The notes: generated from the sequence alone by a model not told the origin. A stretch of DNA of 64,000 nt from Streptococcaceae bacterium (GCA_031269775.1 JAISYQ010000032.1:53450-117449); one strand, 5' to 3'; shown: positions 1 through 9,461, numbered from the stretch's first letter. Made by a program: numbers and translations.

Positions 1-290
1 CATTTCATGAAGAGACGAAAGAAGGTTTGGTATTGATTGATTTTTGGGCTACCTGGTGTAGTCCTTGCCGCGCTCAAGCGCCAATTTTAGAGCAATTAGC
101 AGAAGAATACGATGAGACAGAATTAAAAATTGTTAAAATGGATGTTGATGAGAATCCTGTAACGCCATTTGGTTTTAATATTTTATCGATCCCTACTCTT
201 TTATTGACAAAAAATGGCGAAGTGGTAGAGAGGTTAGTTGGAGTGCATTCAAAAGAACAGTTAAAAAAGGTTGTAGAAAAGCATATATGA
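1..290 (+). CDS. trxA: Thioredoxin, 5' end cut by the window edge
   Basis: Thioredoxin is the cytoplasmic dithiol-disulfide reductant that serves ribonucleotide reductase, methionine sulfoxide reductases and other enzymes. The open frame runs to the left edge without a stop, so only the first residues are missing. The visible part has IDFWATWCSPC (redox CxxC, with Ser where the usual form is WCGPC) and SIPTLLL with the conserved cis-proline, ending after about 95 residues as expected. In related genomes trxA also stands apart from the rapZ cluster, and an 94-bp gap without a clear terminator follows here. The family call is firm; the paralogue (main thioredoxin or a thioredoxin-like protein) is not provable without the N-terminus. 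Confidence 0.9.
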   Translation, partial: FHEETKEGLVLIDFWATWCSPCRAQAPILEQLAEEYDETELKIVKMDVDENPVTPFGFNILSIPTLLLTKNGEVVERLVGVHSKEQLKKVVEKHI

Positions 291-384
291 TTACGAGATT
301 ATTATTAACAATTATTACTAGCAGATAAAAGTTTGTTTAAAATCTCAAAGGTAGTAGACAAACGTTAAAAACGAGGTTTAATTT

Positions 385-1278
385 ATGAGTAAACAAAAAC
401 TTGAATTAGCAATTATTACGGGAATGAGCGGCGCTGGGAAGACGGTAGCAATTCAGTCATTTGAAGATATGGGTTATTTTACAGTGGATAATATGCCTCC
501 TGCTTTAATTTCCAAGTTTCTAGATTTATTAACGGAAAATAATTCGCTTGAAAAAATTGCAATGGTCGTAGATATGAGATCCTTTGTTTTTTTCAGTCAG
601 TTAAATGATATTTTAAACGAATTGCAGGATTCATCAAGGATTAATCTTAAAATGATTTATTTAGAGGCTGAGGATATAGCGTTAGTTTCTCGTTATAAGG
701 AAACAAGGCGTTCCCATCCTTTAGCAGTAGTTGGCTTGGTGCTAACCGGGATTCAAAAGGAGCGTGAACTACTTAGACCACTTAAAACTTTTGCTCAAGT
801 TTTAATTGATACATCAGAATTAACACCAAGACAATTGCGTGAGAGGATTATTAAAGAATTTAGTGAAGGAAGTGAAAATTCTCTTTTTCGTATTGAAATG
901 ATAAGTTTTGGCTTTAAATATGGGCTTCCTATTGATGCAGATATTGTGATGGATGTACGTTTTTTGCCAAATCCTCACTATGTTCCTAAACTTCGTCCAT
1001 TAAATGGGCAAGATAAGAAAGTTTATGACTATGTGATGAATTTTCCTGAATCCAAGAGTTTTTATAAAAATTTTATGGCTATGTTGGCACCGACTTTACC
1101 AGGATATCAAAAAGAAGGAAAGAGTAATTTAACAATTGCCATTGGTTGTACAGGCGGACAACATCGTTCAGTTGCTTTTACAGAAAGGGTTACACAAGAT
1201 TTAAAGGAAGGGGGTTTTAATGTGAATACCACTCATCGCGATAAAAATAAAAGGAAAGAAACGGTGAATCGTTCATGA
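385..1278 (+). CDS. rapZ: RapZ-family nucleotide-binding protein (YvcJ)
   Basis: This is a 297-residue RapZ/YvcJ P-loop protein, the usual family length. It has the Walker-type loop GMSGAGKT near residue 13, the DNMPP segment, the TRRSHPL segment, and the C-terminal signature [10 protein letters not shown]. In Gram-negatives RapZ is an RNA-binding adaptor controlling GlmS; in Firmicutes YvcJ hydrolyses GTP/ATP and its regulatory role is less defined. Its stop overlaps the yvcK start (ATGA at 1275-1278), so the conserved rapZ-yvcK-whiA order is retained although yvcK is frameshifted. The start follows a weak purine-rich stretch (acgagg). Nothing in the sequence suggests it is inactive. Confidence 0.95.
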   Translation: MSKQKLELAIITGMSGAGKTVAIQSFEDMGYFTVDNMPPALISKFLDLLTENNSLEKIAMVVDMRSFVFFSQLNDILNELQDSSRINLKMIYLEAEDIALVSRYKETRRSHPLAVVGLVLTGIQKERELLRPLKTFAQVLIDTSELTPRQLRERIIKEFSEGSENSLFRIEMISFGFKYGLPIDADIVMDVRFLPNPHYVPKLRPLNGQDKKVYDYVMNFPESKSFYKNFMAMLAPTLPGYQKEGKSNLTIAIGCTGGQHRSVAFTERVTQDLKEGGFNVNTTHRDKNKRKETVNRS

Positions 1279-2214
1279 AAAAGCCTAAGATAGTAGTTAT
1301 TGGGGCGGTACAGGCTTACCAGTTATTTTAAATAGTTTGCGAAATCATCATGCACAAATTACAGCGGTTGTAACAGTGACTGATGATGGAGGTTCTTCTG
1401 GAGCACTGCGAGAGTTTATTAATGTTCCACCACCAGGAGGTTTGCGTAATGTATTAATTGCGTTAAGTGATATGCCAAAATTTTATGAAAAAATTTTTCA
1501 GTACCGTTTTGATAAGAGTACTAAGTATTTTGCTAATCATTCTATTGGCAATATGATTCTTGTAGCAGCAGCTCAAATTCAAGGTTCGATGCATAAAGCA
1601 ATTAAAATGCTTGGCAAAATTATGCATATTAATGGAGCTGTTTATCCAGTTTCTGAAGAACCACTTACTCTTCATGCTGTTTTTACTGATGGTACACAAG
1701 TAGCAGGAGAGTCAAAAATTGTTAAAGAAGAAAAGAAAATTGATTATGTTTATCTAATGAATAGAAATAATGAAAAATTTGTAAAAGTGAATCAAAAGGT
1801 TATAAAAGCCATTTTTTTGCAGATATGGTGATGTTAGGACCGGGAAGTGTATTTACATCGGTATTGCCAAATCTTGTGATTGCTGAAATTGGTGGAGCGA
1901 TTAAAAAAACGAAAGCAGAAGTGGTTTATATTTGTAATATTATGACGCAAAAAGGAGAAACGGAAAATTTTACCGGTGTTGATCACATTCATGTGCTTCA
2001 TCGTCATTTAAATGCAAATTTTATTGATACAGCTTTGGTTAATGTTGAGCAGGTAACCAAAGAAGGCATTGATTTTAAAGTTTGTGATAAATGTTTGGCG
2101 CAAGTTGTTCATGATTTTGTCGCTCTGCGTGATGGTGGTGTTTTTCATGATGGAGATTTGGTGGTCAAAGAGCTTTTTTGTTTATTGTCAAATTGTAACA
2201 AAATTGTTATTTAA
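1275..2214 (+). pseudogene. yvcK: YvcK-like gluconeogenesis factor with two -1 frameshifts
   Basis: YvcK (GlmR) is a UDP-GlcNAc-binding regulator of envelope precursor synthesis in Firmicutes. Three successive frames together give a full-length homologue of about 312 residues. Frame one starts at 1275 ([10 protein letters not shown]) and is lost in a G-run near 1301-1304, where one G is missing from the expected GGGTGLP codons. Frame two carries TVTDDGGSSGALRE and GESKI, and is lost at a T-run near 1811-1817. Frame three carries [37 protein letters not shown] and FIDTALVN. Both lesions are one-base losses in homopolymers, so real decay, polymerase slippage and sequencing error are all possible. 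The gene overlaps rapZ by 4 bp, and its stop lies at the edge of a palindromic repeat. Confidence 0.85.
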
Positions 2215-2274
2215 GAGCTGTTTATGATCTTTATAACGGGCTTCATCAATGGAAAGATTGTTAACAGCTTCTAA
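2211..2274. repeat. Family B palindromic repeat, short form
   Basis: A 64-bp imperfect palindrome fills the gap between yvcK and whiA. The left arm reads AAGAGCTGTTTATGATCTTT and the right arm, reverse-complemented, reads AGAAGCTGTTAACAATCTTT. The core AACGGGCTTCATCAAT recurs inverted at 62355-62372. The yvcK stop codon lies inside the left end, and the whiA ribosome-binding site (aaggag) starts within the right end. Confidence 0.7.
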
Positions 2275-2283
2275 GGAGAAGAG

Positions 2284-3234
2284 ATGTCTTTTGCCTCAGA
2301 AGTGAAAAAAGAATTAACAACTTTGATAGTTCATAAAGAGCATGCCAAAGCTGAACTTTCAGCGTTAATTCGAATGAACGGTTCGTTTTTATTACAGGAT
2401 CATCAATTTGTTTTAAAGATCCAAACAGAAAATGTTTCGATTTTAAGGCGTCTTTTTTCATTGTTAAAAAAGACATATAATGTGTACTCAGAAGTGCTGG
2501 TGCATAAAAGGCTGAATTTGAAAAAAAATAATGTTTATATTGTTCATCTAAAGCAGGGAGGATCTAAAATATTGAGAGACTTAGCAATTTTAGATGGTAT
2601 GATGTTTACAACAAATGTTTCAGGAGATATTAAAAGAAATGCGAAAAAGACGAAATCATACTTGCGAGGAGCTTTCTTAGCAGGCGGTTCGATCAATAAT
2701 CCAAAAACAAGTCGCTATCATTTAGAAATTCATTCAACTTATGAGGATCATAATCAAGATATTTGTGAGATGATGAATTATTACGGATTAAATGCAAGTA
2801 TTTTAGAGCGAAAAAATGGTTATATCACCTATTTAAAAAGTTCAGAGAAGATTATAGATTTTTTAACATTGATTGGAACAGTAAATGCTAGGTTCAAATT
2901 TGAAGATGTGCTGATTATGCGTGATTTTCATAATTCAGTTAATCGTTTGCAAAATGCGGAATTGGCTAATTTAAATAAAATAGTCGATGCAGCGTATCAT
3001 CATATTGAAAATATTAAGTTAATTGAAAGTGTGCAAGGTTTGAAAAGTTTACCTGCAAAATTAATAGAACTAGCAAAAATGCGTCTTAAATATCCTGATG
3101 TAAGTTTAAAGGAGTTGGGAGAAATATTGCCTAGTGGTCCTCTTTCAAAATCAGGTATTAATCATCGAATGCGCAAATTAAATAAGTTAGCAAAAAAGAT
3201 TAAAAAGGATATAAAAAACACGAAAGTAGAGTAA
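2284..3234 (+). CDS. whiA: WhiA-family DNA-binding regulator
   Basis: WhiA (YvcL) combines an N-terminal degenerate LAGLIDADG homing-endonuclease-like domain with a C-terminal helix-turn-helix. In Bacillus it affects cell division and chromosome segregation; in Streptomyces it is a sporulation regulator. The 316-residue protein begins MSFASEVKKELTTL and contains KSYLRGAFLAGGSINNP; the C-terminal HTH region has LKELGEILPSGPLSKSGINHRMRK split by its usual turn. The start is placed by the aaggag box 7-10 bp upstream. It is third in the conserved rapZ-yvcK-whiA cluster, and polA follows after only 3 bp. Confidence 0.95.
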   Translation: MSFASEVKKELTTLIVHKEHAKAELSALIRMNGSFLLQDHQFVLKIQTENVSILRRLFSLLKKTYNVYSEVLVHKRLNLKKNNVYIVHLKQGGSKILRDLAILDGMMFTTNVSGDIKRNAKKTKSYLRGAFLAGGSINNPKTSRYHLEIHSTYEDHNQDICEMMNYYGLNASILERKNGYITYLKSSEKIIDFLTLIGTVNARFKFEDVLIMRDFHNSVNRLQNAELANLNKIVDAAYHHIENIKLIESVQGLKSLPAKLIELAKMRLKYPDVSLKELGEILPSGPLSKSGINHRMRKLNKLAKKIKKDIKNTKVE

Positions 3235-3237
3235 GCG

Positions 3238-5892
3238 ATGGCAAAGAATAAAATTTTATTAATTGATGGTAATTCCGTAGCATTTCGTGCTTTTTTTGCC
3301 ATGCATAGTCAGTTAGAAAAATTTAAAAATCATAAAGGGCTACATACAGCAGCAATTTATGCCTTTCATTTAATGCTTGATAATATCCTTGAAAAGGTTC
3401 AACCAACGCATGCTCTTGTAGCTTTTGACGCTGGTAAAACAACTTTTCGGACCCAAATATATCCTGATTATAAGGCGAGACGCAAAAAAACGCCAAATGA
3501 GTTTTTAGAGCAATTGCCGTTTATTCGTAAGCTATTAGAAGTGCGAGGTATTAATTGGTATGAGCTAGCTAATTATGAAGCGGATGATATTTTAGGGACT
3601 GTAACTAAACATGCAGTTAAGGATCAAACTTTTAAAATAGTTATTCTCTCAGGTGATCATGATTTAACGCAGCTTGCGAGTAGTAATGTAACAGTTGAAA
3701 TTACGAAAAAAGGTGTAACAGAGATTGAAGAATATACACCAGAGCATATTATGGAAAAATTTGGGCTTACACCAGATAAAATTATCGATATGAAAGCGCT
3801 TATGGGCGATGCTTCAGATAACATTCCAGGTGTTACAAAGATTGGTGAAAAAACGGCGTTAAAACTTTTGCATGAATATGGCTCGCTAGAGGGAGTTTAT
3901 AAAAATCTTGAAGCAATGAAAGCTTCTAAAATAAAGGAAAATTTGATCAATGATCAAGAACTTGCCTTTTTATCAAAGAATTTAGCCACCATTAATCAAG
4001 ATGCTCCGATTAAAATTAAGCTTGAAAATACATTATTAAAAAAAATTGATCCTGAAAAATTAGTGCAATTTTACAAGGATATGGATTTCAATAGCTTTTT
4101 AACAAAATATTTAGAAAAAAATAAAATAATTGAGTCAGTTGATTTAGCGAAAGTTAATTTCCAAGTTGTTGAAAAAATAACAAAAAATATGTTGCCAAGA
4201 GCAGGCGGAACGTTAGTTGTTGAGATATTAAGAGAAAATTATCATACAGAGCCTATTGTAGGTCTTGCTTGGGGAAGTAAAGAAAAGATTTATGTTGCAA
4301 AGACTGATGCTCTTAAATCTCAAATTTTCAAAAATTGGCTAGCAGATGCTGCAATTCCTAAAAAAGTTTTTGATGGTAAGGCCATCTATGTAGCGTTTAA
4401 TCGCTATAGTATAAAACTTTCTGGTATAAAATGTGATTTGTTGATTGCTGGCTATCTTTTAGATACCAATGAGAAAATTTTAGATGTAGCAAGCATTGCT
4501 CATCAATATGGTTATGAAAATGTGATGAGGGACGAAGAAGTTTATGGAAAAGGTGCCAAGCTTTCATTACCTGATAAAAAAGATGCTTTGTTTAAGCATT
4601 TAGCCAGTAAAGTTATGGCAATTGAAAGTGTTACTGCACTTCTTGAAAAACAGCTAGCCAAGAAAAATCAGTTACATTTGTTTACAGAGATGGAGATGCC
4701 ATTATCTTTTATTTTAGCTAAGATGGAGATTATGGGTATTAAGGTTCAGATTAAAACTTTACAAGAGATGAAAGTTGTCATTGCAAAGCAATTGCAAAAA
4801 TTAGAACAAGCAATTTATGAAAAAGCAGGTGAAATTTTTAATATTAATTCGCCAAAACAACTTGGGGTGCTTCTTTTTGAAAAAATGGGATATATTTCAA
4901 CTAAAAAGACCAAGACAGGTTATTCTACAGCAGTTGATGTATTAGAGAAAATGCAAAGATTCGCACCAATTGTTAGAGATATTTTAAATTATCGTAAGCT
5001 AGCAAAATTGCAGTCAACTTATGTGGAAGGTTTGCTTAAGGTGATTGGTGAAGATCACAAAGTGCATACGCGCTATCTTCAAACTTTAACGCAGACAGGG
5101 CGTATAAGTTCAATTGATCCTAATTTGCAAAATATTCCTGTGCGGCTTAAATATGCTCATTTGATTCGCAAGGCATTTGTGCCTAGTCAAAAGGATTTTG
5201 TAATTTATTCTAGTGATTATTCGCAGATTGAATTAAGAGTTTTAGCGCATATTTCAGGGGATCAACATTTATGTAAAGCTTTTAGTAGAGGAACAGATAT
5301 TCATACAAGTACGGCAATGCGCATTTTTGGAATTGAAAATGAAAAAGATGTTACACAAGATTTGCGTAGACGTGCTAAAGCGGTAAATTTTGGCGTGGTT
5401 TATGGAATTTCAGATTATGGCCTGTCGCAAAATTTAGGAATTTATCGTAGAGAAGCACAAGAGTTTATTGATTGCTATTTTGAAAAGTATCCTGGTGTAA
5501 AGCGTTATATGGAAGAAATTGTACAAGAAGCAAAAGTTAAGGGATATGTTGAAACACTTTATAAGCGTAGGCGTTATTTACCAGAGATTAATTCAAAAAA
5601 TTTTAATTTACGTTCATTTGCTGAACGGACAGCTATTAATTCACCAATTCAAGGAAGCGCAGCTGATATTTTAAAACTTGCAATGATTAAGCTGGATAAG
5701 CAATTAAAATTTTCTAATTTGAAGGCCAAAATGCTCTTACAAGTACATGATGAGTTAGTTTTTGAAGTAGCAAGAGATGAAGTGGAAGCTTTTAATCAAT
5801 TAGTAAAAAAAGTTATGGAGCATACAGTAGAGTTAACAATTCCTTTAGTCGTGAATTCCCATTGGGGAAGCACATGGTTTGAGGCGAAGTAG
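3238..5892 (+). CDS. polA: DNA polymerase I
   Basis: An 884-residue Pol I, which removes RNA primers and fills gaps in lagging-strand synthesis and repair. The 5'-nuclease domain (about 1-290) shows DGNSVAFRAFF, YEADDILGT, LSGDHDLTQ and DASDNIPG. The middle domain (about 300-480) lacks the DxE proofreading motif, as in many Firmicutes polymerases, so 3'-5' exonuclease activity is not expected. The polymerase domain has motif A SSDYSQIELRV, motif B RRRAKAVNFGVVYG and motif C LQVHDELVFE. It starts 3 bp after whiA and is probably cotranscribed with it, and the expected neighbour mutM lies one gene downstream. All polymerase catalytic residues are present. Confidence 0.97.
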   Translation: MAKNKILLIDGNSVAFRAFFAMHSQLEKFKNHKGLHTAAIYAFHLMLDNILEKVQPTHALVAFDAGKTTFRTQIYPDYKARRKKTPNEFLEQLPFIRKLLEVRGINWYELANYEADDILGTVTKHAVKDQTFKIVILSGDHDLTQLASSNVTVEITKKGVTEIEEYTPEHIMEKFGLTPDKIIDMKALMGDASDNIPGVTKIGEKTALKLLHEYGSLEGVYKNLEAMKASKIKENLINDQELAFLSKNLATINQDAPIKIKLENTLLKKIDPEKLVQFYKDMDFNSFLTKYLEKNKIIESVDLAKVNFQVVEKITKNMLPRAGGTLVVEILRENYHTEPIVGLAWGSKEKIYVAKTDALKSQIFKNWLADAAIPKKVFDGKAIYVAFNRYSIKLSGIKCDLLIAGYLLDTNEKILDVASIAHQYGYENVMRDEEVYGKGAKLSLPDKKDALFKHLASKVMAIESVTALLEKQLAKKNQLHLFTEMEMPLSFILAKMEIMGIKVQIKTLQEMKVVIAKQLQKLEQAIYEKAGEIFNINSPKQLGVLLFEKMGYISTKKTKTGYSTAVDVLEKMQRFAPIVRDILNYRKLAKLQSTYVEGLLKVIGEDHKVHTRYLQTLTQTGRISSIDPNLQNIPVRLKYAHLIRKAFVPSQKDFVIYSSDYSQIELRVLAHISGDQHLCKAFSRGTDIHTSTAMRIFGIENEKDVTQDLRRRAKAVNFGVVYGISDYGLSQNLGIYRREAQEFIDCYFEKYPGVKRYMEEIVQEAKVKGYVETLYKRRRYLPEINSKNFNLRSFAERTAINSPIQGSAADILKLAMIKLDKQLKFSNLKAKMLLQVHDELVFEVARDEVEAFNQLVKKVMEHTVELTIPLVVNSHWGSTWFEAK

Positions 5893-5945
5893 AGACTATG
5901 AATGTCTCTTAAGTAAAAAGAGAGTGAAAAATTAGGTGAATATAA

Positions 5946-7679
5946 GTGAAAATAAAAAAATGGCATAAATTAGTTTCTTATTACAAACCGTATAAATTTT
6001 TATTTTTTTTAGATATATTTTGTTCGATCCTTATAGCTGTTATTTCAGTGATTATTCCGTTAATTATCAAATTTTTGACAAATAAGGTTATGTCTTGGGA
6101 GAAAAATAAAGCTTTAAAAATGGCATTAATATGTTTAGTTATCGTGATTGTTTTAGTGCTGATTTTATACTTATGCAATTTTATTATGACCTATTATGGA
6201 CATTTATTAGGAACAAAAATGGAAAAAGATATGAGAGATGAACTCTTTGAGCACTTTCAAAAATTATCTTTAAATTTTTATGAAAATAAAAAAATTGGCG
6301 AATTAATGTCCAGAATTGTTGTCGATTTAGAAAATTTAAATGAATTTTTACATCATTTTCCTGAGGAAATGATTGTTATTATTATACGTTTAGTTTTAGT
6401 TTTTATCATTCTTTTTACAATTAAACCATTTTTGATGTTTATTGCTTTAATCATTACTTCATTTACTATTTTTTATGTTATTTTTTTAACTCCTAAAATT
6501 AATAAATTAGCAAAAGATAATAAAAAGAAGATTTCAGAAATTAATAATCAACTTAATGATAGCTTATCTGGAGTGCAAGTTGTTAAATCTTTTACTAATG
6601 AAGAGCTCGAAATAAAGAAATTTAAAAACTCTAGCATGATTTTTGTAGAGAGTCGTAAAAGGTATTTAAAGCAAGTAGGAATATTATTTGCTTACATGAA
6701 TTCATTTATTATATTCTTGGTTCCGATTTTTGCCATATTAGGTATTTATTTAGTGATTAATGATTTAATGTCGATAAGCGATGTCATTACTTTTATTCTT
6801 TATTCAGATATTTTGATTACTCCATTTTTTTCTATTTTAGGAATTTATGAAATAATGAACCATGCAATGGCAGGCTTTAGTCGTTTTATTGAAGCATTAG
6901 AAGTTAAACCAGATATTCTTGATAAAAATCATGCTAAAATTCTTCAAAAAGTTAATGGCGATATCACTTTTAAGAATGTAGGATTTAAATATGAAAATAG
7001 TTCTAAAAATGTGTTAAAAAATATTAATTTGGAGATTAGGTCTAAAGAGTATGTAGCATTGGTGGGTCCTTCTGGTGTGGGAAAATCTACGATTTGTAAT
7101 TTAATTCCAAGATTTTATGACGCCACTCAAGGAGAAATTTTGATTGACGGGATCAATATAAAAGATGTAACGCAAAAAAGTTTGAGAGAAAATATTGGTA
7201 TGGTGCAGCAAGATATTTATCTTTTTGCAGGGACAGTTAAAGAAAATATTGTATACGGAAAACTTAATGCGAGTGAAGAGGAGATTATCAAAGCAGCTAA
7301 AGCTGCTTATGCGCATGACTTTATTATGAAGTTTCCTAAAGGTTATGATACGTATATCGGTCAACGAGGGATCAAACTCTCCGGAGGGCAAAAGCAACGC
7401 TTGAGCATAACAAGAGTATTTTTGAAAAATCCAAAGATTTTAATTTTAGATGAAGCTACTTCAGCGTTGGATAACGAAAGTGAGAGATTTATTCAAAAAT
7501 CACTAGAGACATTATCACAAAAACGGACCACTTTGGTCATCGCACATCGATTATCTACTGTTAGGATGGCTAAAAGAATTATTGTTTTAACTGAAGAAGG
7601 CATTGTAGAACAAGGGATACATGATACGCTTTTAAAAAAGCAAGGGGTTTATGCTAGATTATATAATATGCAGTTTTAA
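5946..7679 (+). CDS. ABC exporter, fused membrane and ATPase domains
   Basis: A 577-residue half-transporter of the MsbA/LmrA/YknU type. About six membrane helices occupy residues 1-310 and the nucleotide-binding domain residues 335-577. The ATPase has Walker A GPSGVGKST, signature LSGGQKQR, Walker B ILILDEATSALD and the switch His in VIAHRLST. Such proteins export lipids, peptides or drugs; the substrate cannot be read from sequence. The start codon is GTG at 5946. It stands alone between polA and mutM with no partner half, so a homodimer is likely. Its lysine- and isoleucine-rich codon use matches its neighbours. Confidence 0.92.
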   Translation: MKIKKWHKLVSYYKPYKFLFFLDIFCSILIAVISVIIPLIIKFLTNKVMSWEKNKALKMALICLVIVIVLVLILYLCNFIMTYYGHLLGTKMEKDMRDELFEHFQKLSLNFYENKKIGELMSRIVVDLENLNEFLHHFPEEMIVIIIRLVLVFIILFTIKPFLMFIALIITSFTIFYVIFLTPKINKLAKDNKKKISEINNQLNDSLSGVQVVKSFTNEELEIKKFKNSSMIFVESRKRYLKQVGILFAYMNSFIIFLVPIFAILGIYLVINDLMSISDVITFILYSDILITPFFSILGIYEIMNHAMAGFSRFIEALEVKPDILDKNHAKILQKVNGDITFKNVGFKYENSSKNVLKNINLEIRSKEYVALVGPSGVGKSTICNLIPRFYDATQGEILIDGINIKDVTQKSLRENIGMVQQDIYLFAGTVKENIVYGKLNASEEEIIKAAKAAYAHDFIMKFPKGYDTYIGQRGIKLSGGQKQRLSITRVFLKNPKILILDEATSALDNESERFIQKSLETLSQKRTTLVIAHRLSTVRMAKRIIVLTEEGIVEQGIHDTLLKKQGVYARLYNMQF

Positions 7680-7744
7680 GAATTAGGAATTTTCAATTGT
7701 TGTAATGTTAAGATTTCAGCATGTTCTAATATTTAGGAGGAAAT

Positions 7745-8599
7745 ATGCCAGAGTTACCGGAAGTAGAAGTTGTTCGTAGAGGGCTAGAGCAGTATGTTTT
7801 GGGGAAGACGATTAAAGCAGTGGATGTTTTATTTGCAGGAATCGTTGACAAGCTTGAAGTGAGTCAATTTTTAAAAAAATTGCAAGGTGAGAGAATTGAA
7901 TATGTGCTTAGACGGGGAAAATTTCTAATTTTTAAACTTTCAAATTACGATTTAATTTCACATTTGCGTATGGAAGGAAAATATGAATTTCATAAGCAAA
8001 AGGAGCAAACAATAAACAAACATGTTCATGTAATTTTCACATTTACAGATGAAACGCAGCTATGGTATAAAGATACTCGCAAGTTTGGACGAATGACTTT
8101 AGTTGAGAAAGATCAAGCATTAAATTATAAAGGATTACAAAAATTGGGTCCTGAGCCAACAGATGCTGATTTTTCTTTTTCTGTTTTTTGGGAGCAGTTG
8201 GCTGGTCAAAAAAAGCCGATTAAACCTTTGTTGTTAGAGCAAAAATTAGTTGCTGGTCTAGGAAACATTTATGTAGATGAAGTGTTGTGGAAGGTGCAAA
8301 TTCATCCAAAGCAGCCTGGAAACACCTTGTTATTTAAAGAAGCTTTGGCCCTTCATCATGCAATTATTGAAATTTTAGTACAGGCGATTAAAAAAGGTGG
8401 TACAACGATTCGTAGTTATAAAAATGCTTGGGGTGAAGCAGGGCGTTTTCAGTCTGAATTAAATGTCTATGGGCAAGCAGGAAAATCTTGCGTGTGTTGT
8501 CAAAAGAAGATTAAAAAAATGCAAATTGCAAAGCGCGGAACGCACTATTGTCCAAATTGTCAAAAAATTTATTCAAGGTTAGGCAGGGGTAAAAAATGA
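7745..8599 (+). CDS. mutM: Formamidopyrimidine-DNA glycosylase
   Basis: MutM (Fpg) excises 8-oxoguanine and formamidopyrimidines and nicks the abasic site. The mature protein keeps the catalytic Pro1 and Glu2 (MPELPEVEVVRRGLE) and the lysine-bearing beta-turn; the C-terminal zinc finger has CVCC and CPNC pairs with the DNA-contacting Arg in KRGTHYCP. At 284 residues it is slightly longer than the roughly 275 typical length. An AGGAGG box precedes the start by 5 bp. Its stop overlaps the coaE start (ATGA), the common mutM-coaE arrangement downstream of polA in Lactobacillales. Confidence 0.97.
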   Translation: MPELPEVEVVRRGLEQYVLGKTIKAVDVLFAGIVDKLEVSQFLKKLQGERIEYVLRRGKFLIFKLSNYDLISHLRMEGKYEFHKQKEQTINKHVHVIFTFTDETQLWYKDTRKFGRMTLVEKDQALNYKGLQKLGPEPTDADFSFSVFWEQLAGQKKPIKPLLLEQKLVAGLGNIYVDEVLWKVQIHPKQPGNTLLFKEALALHHAIIEILVQAIKKGGTTIRSYKNAWGEAGRFQSELNVYGQAGKSCVCCQKKIKKMQIAKRGTHYCPNCQKIYSRLGRGKK

Positions 8600-9195
8600 C
8601 CTTTGTTCTTGGATTGACTGGAAGTATTGCTACGGGGAAAAGTAGTATTGCGCAAATTTTTAAAGAATACAAAATTCCTGTTATTGAAGGGGATATGATT
8701 GCGCATTTAGTGCAAGCAAAAGGTACTGATACTTTTAAAACAATAGTTGTAAAGTTTGGGTCTAAAATTTTGACTGATGATGGAAGCCTTAATCGAAGCA
8801 AACTTGGGAGGATAGTATTTGCGAATAAAGATCAATTACAGTGTTTGGAGCGTATTATTGATCCGATGATCCGTTTAAAAATTCAAGAAAATTTAAAAAA
8901 ACTAAAAAAAAGGCAAGTGCCTTTAATTATTGTTGAAATTCCTTTGCTTTTTGAGAAAAAATTTGAAAAGATGATGAATCAAATAATGCTTAGTTATATT
9001 CCATATAAACTTGAGATAAAGCGATTGATGATGCGAGATAACTTAAAGGAGGAAGAAGCAAAAAAGCGCATTAAATTGCAGGATTCAATTGAGGAAAAAA
9101 AGAAAAAAACTGATATTGTAATTGATAATTCAGGAAGTTTTACACAAACTAGAAAACAAGTTGAAAAGTGGTTAAAATGCTTTTTATTTAAATAA
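8596..9195 (+). CDS. coaE: Dephospho-CoA kinase
   Basis: CoaE phosphorylates dephospho-CoA, the last step of coenzyme A synthesis. The 199-residue protein starts MTFVLGLTGSIATGKSS with the P-loop at residues 8-15, has the EIPLLFE segment, and a lid region rich in lysine and arginine. The usual DAD motif after the P-loop reads EGD here, a mild deviation that keeps the second acidic residue. Translation is coupled to mutM by a 4-bp overlap. The expected followers nrdR, dnaB and dnaI are absent; the next sequence is an epuA remnant and then walR. Confidence 0.93.
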   Translation: MTFVLGLTGSIATGKSSIAQIFKEYKIPVIEGDMIAHLVQAKGTDTFKTIVVKFGSKILTDDGSLNRSKLGRIVFANKDQLQCLERIIDPMIRLKIQENLKKLKKRQVPLIIVEIPLLFEKKFEKMMNQIMLSYIPYKLEIKRLMMRDNLKEEEAKKRIKLQDSIEEKKKKTDIVIDNSGSFTQTRKQVEKWLKCFLFK

Positions 9196-9227
9196 AGTAT
9201 TTATTTTCTGTGGATAAATTTTGCTGT

Positions 9228-9236
9228 GATATAATG
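9228..9236 (+). promoter_or_regulatory. Extended -10 promoter ahead of epuA remnant and walRK
   Basis: TGATATAAT reads as an extended -10 element (TGn plus TATAAT at 9231-9236). No convincing -35 hexamer lies 17 bp upstream, which extended -10 promoters tolerate. It is placed to drive the epuA remnant and walRKJ. Confidence 0.5.
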
Positions 9237-9285
9237 CTAATACACGAAATATGAAAAAATTAATCGTCTATAACAGAGGTTTGCT

Positions 9286-9461
9286 GTGCAAAAAGATGTT
9301 AAAAAATATATGTTTTTTAGTCCCTTTAAAATGTTTATCGTAATTATGATGGTTATTTTTTTATTTATTTTAGGATGATTGGTTTTGGGATTATTGGCAG
9401 TAGTAATTCTAAGGAAGTATTGAATAATAATTTGTGGGATAATGTCTTTTCTTTTAGTTAA
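9286..9461 (+). pseudogene. epuA: EpuA-type small membrane protein, frameshifted
   Basis: EpuA-family proteins are small Lactobacillales membrane proteins often annotated as RNA polymerase subunit beta-associated. Reading from GTG at 9286 gives a basic N-terminus (MQKDVKKYMFF) and a hydrophobic helix ending FLFILG at a TGA (9376). The adjacent frame from 9375 continues MIGFGIIGSSNSKEV to NNNLWDNVFSFS, matching the family tail with its G-I-I-G and W-D motifs. Restoring one A (GGATG to GGAATG) joins them into a protein of about 59 residues. A weak ribosome-binding site (agagg) precedes it. The family assignment rests on the remembered pattern of this tail, so it is good but not certain. Confidence 0.65.
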
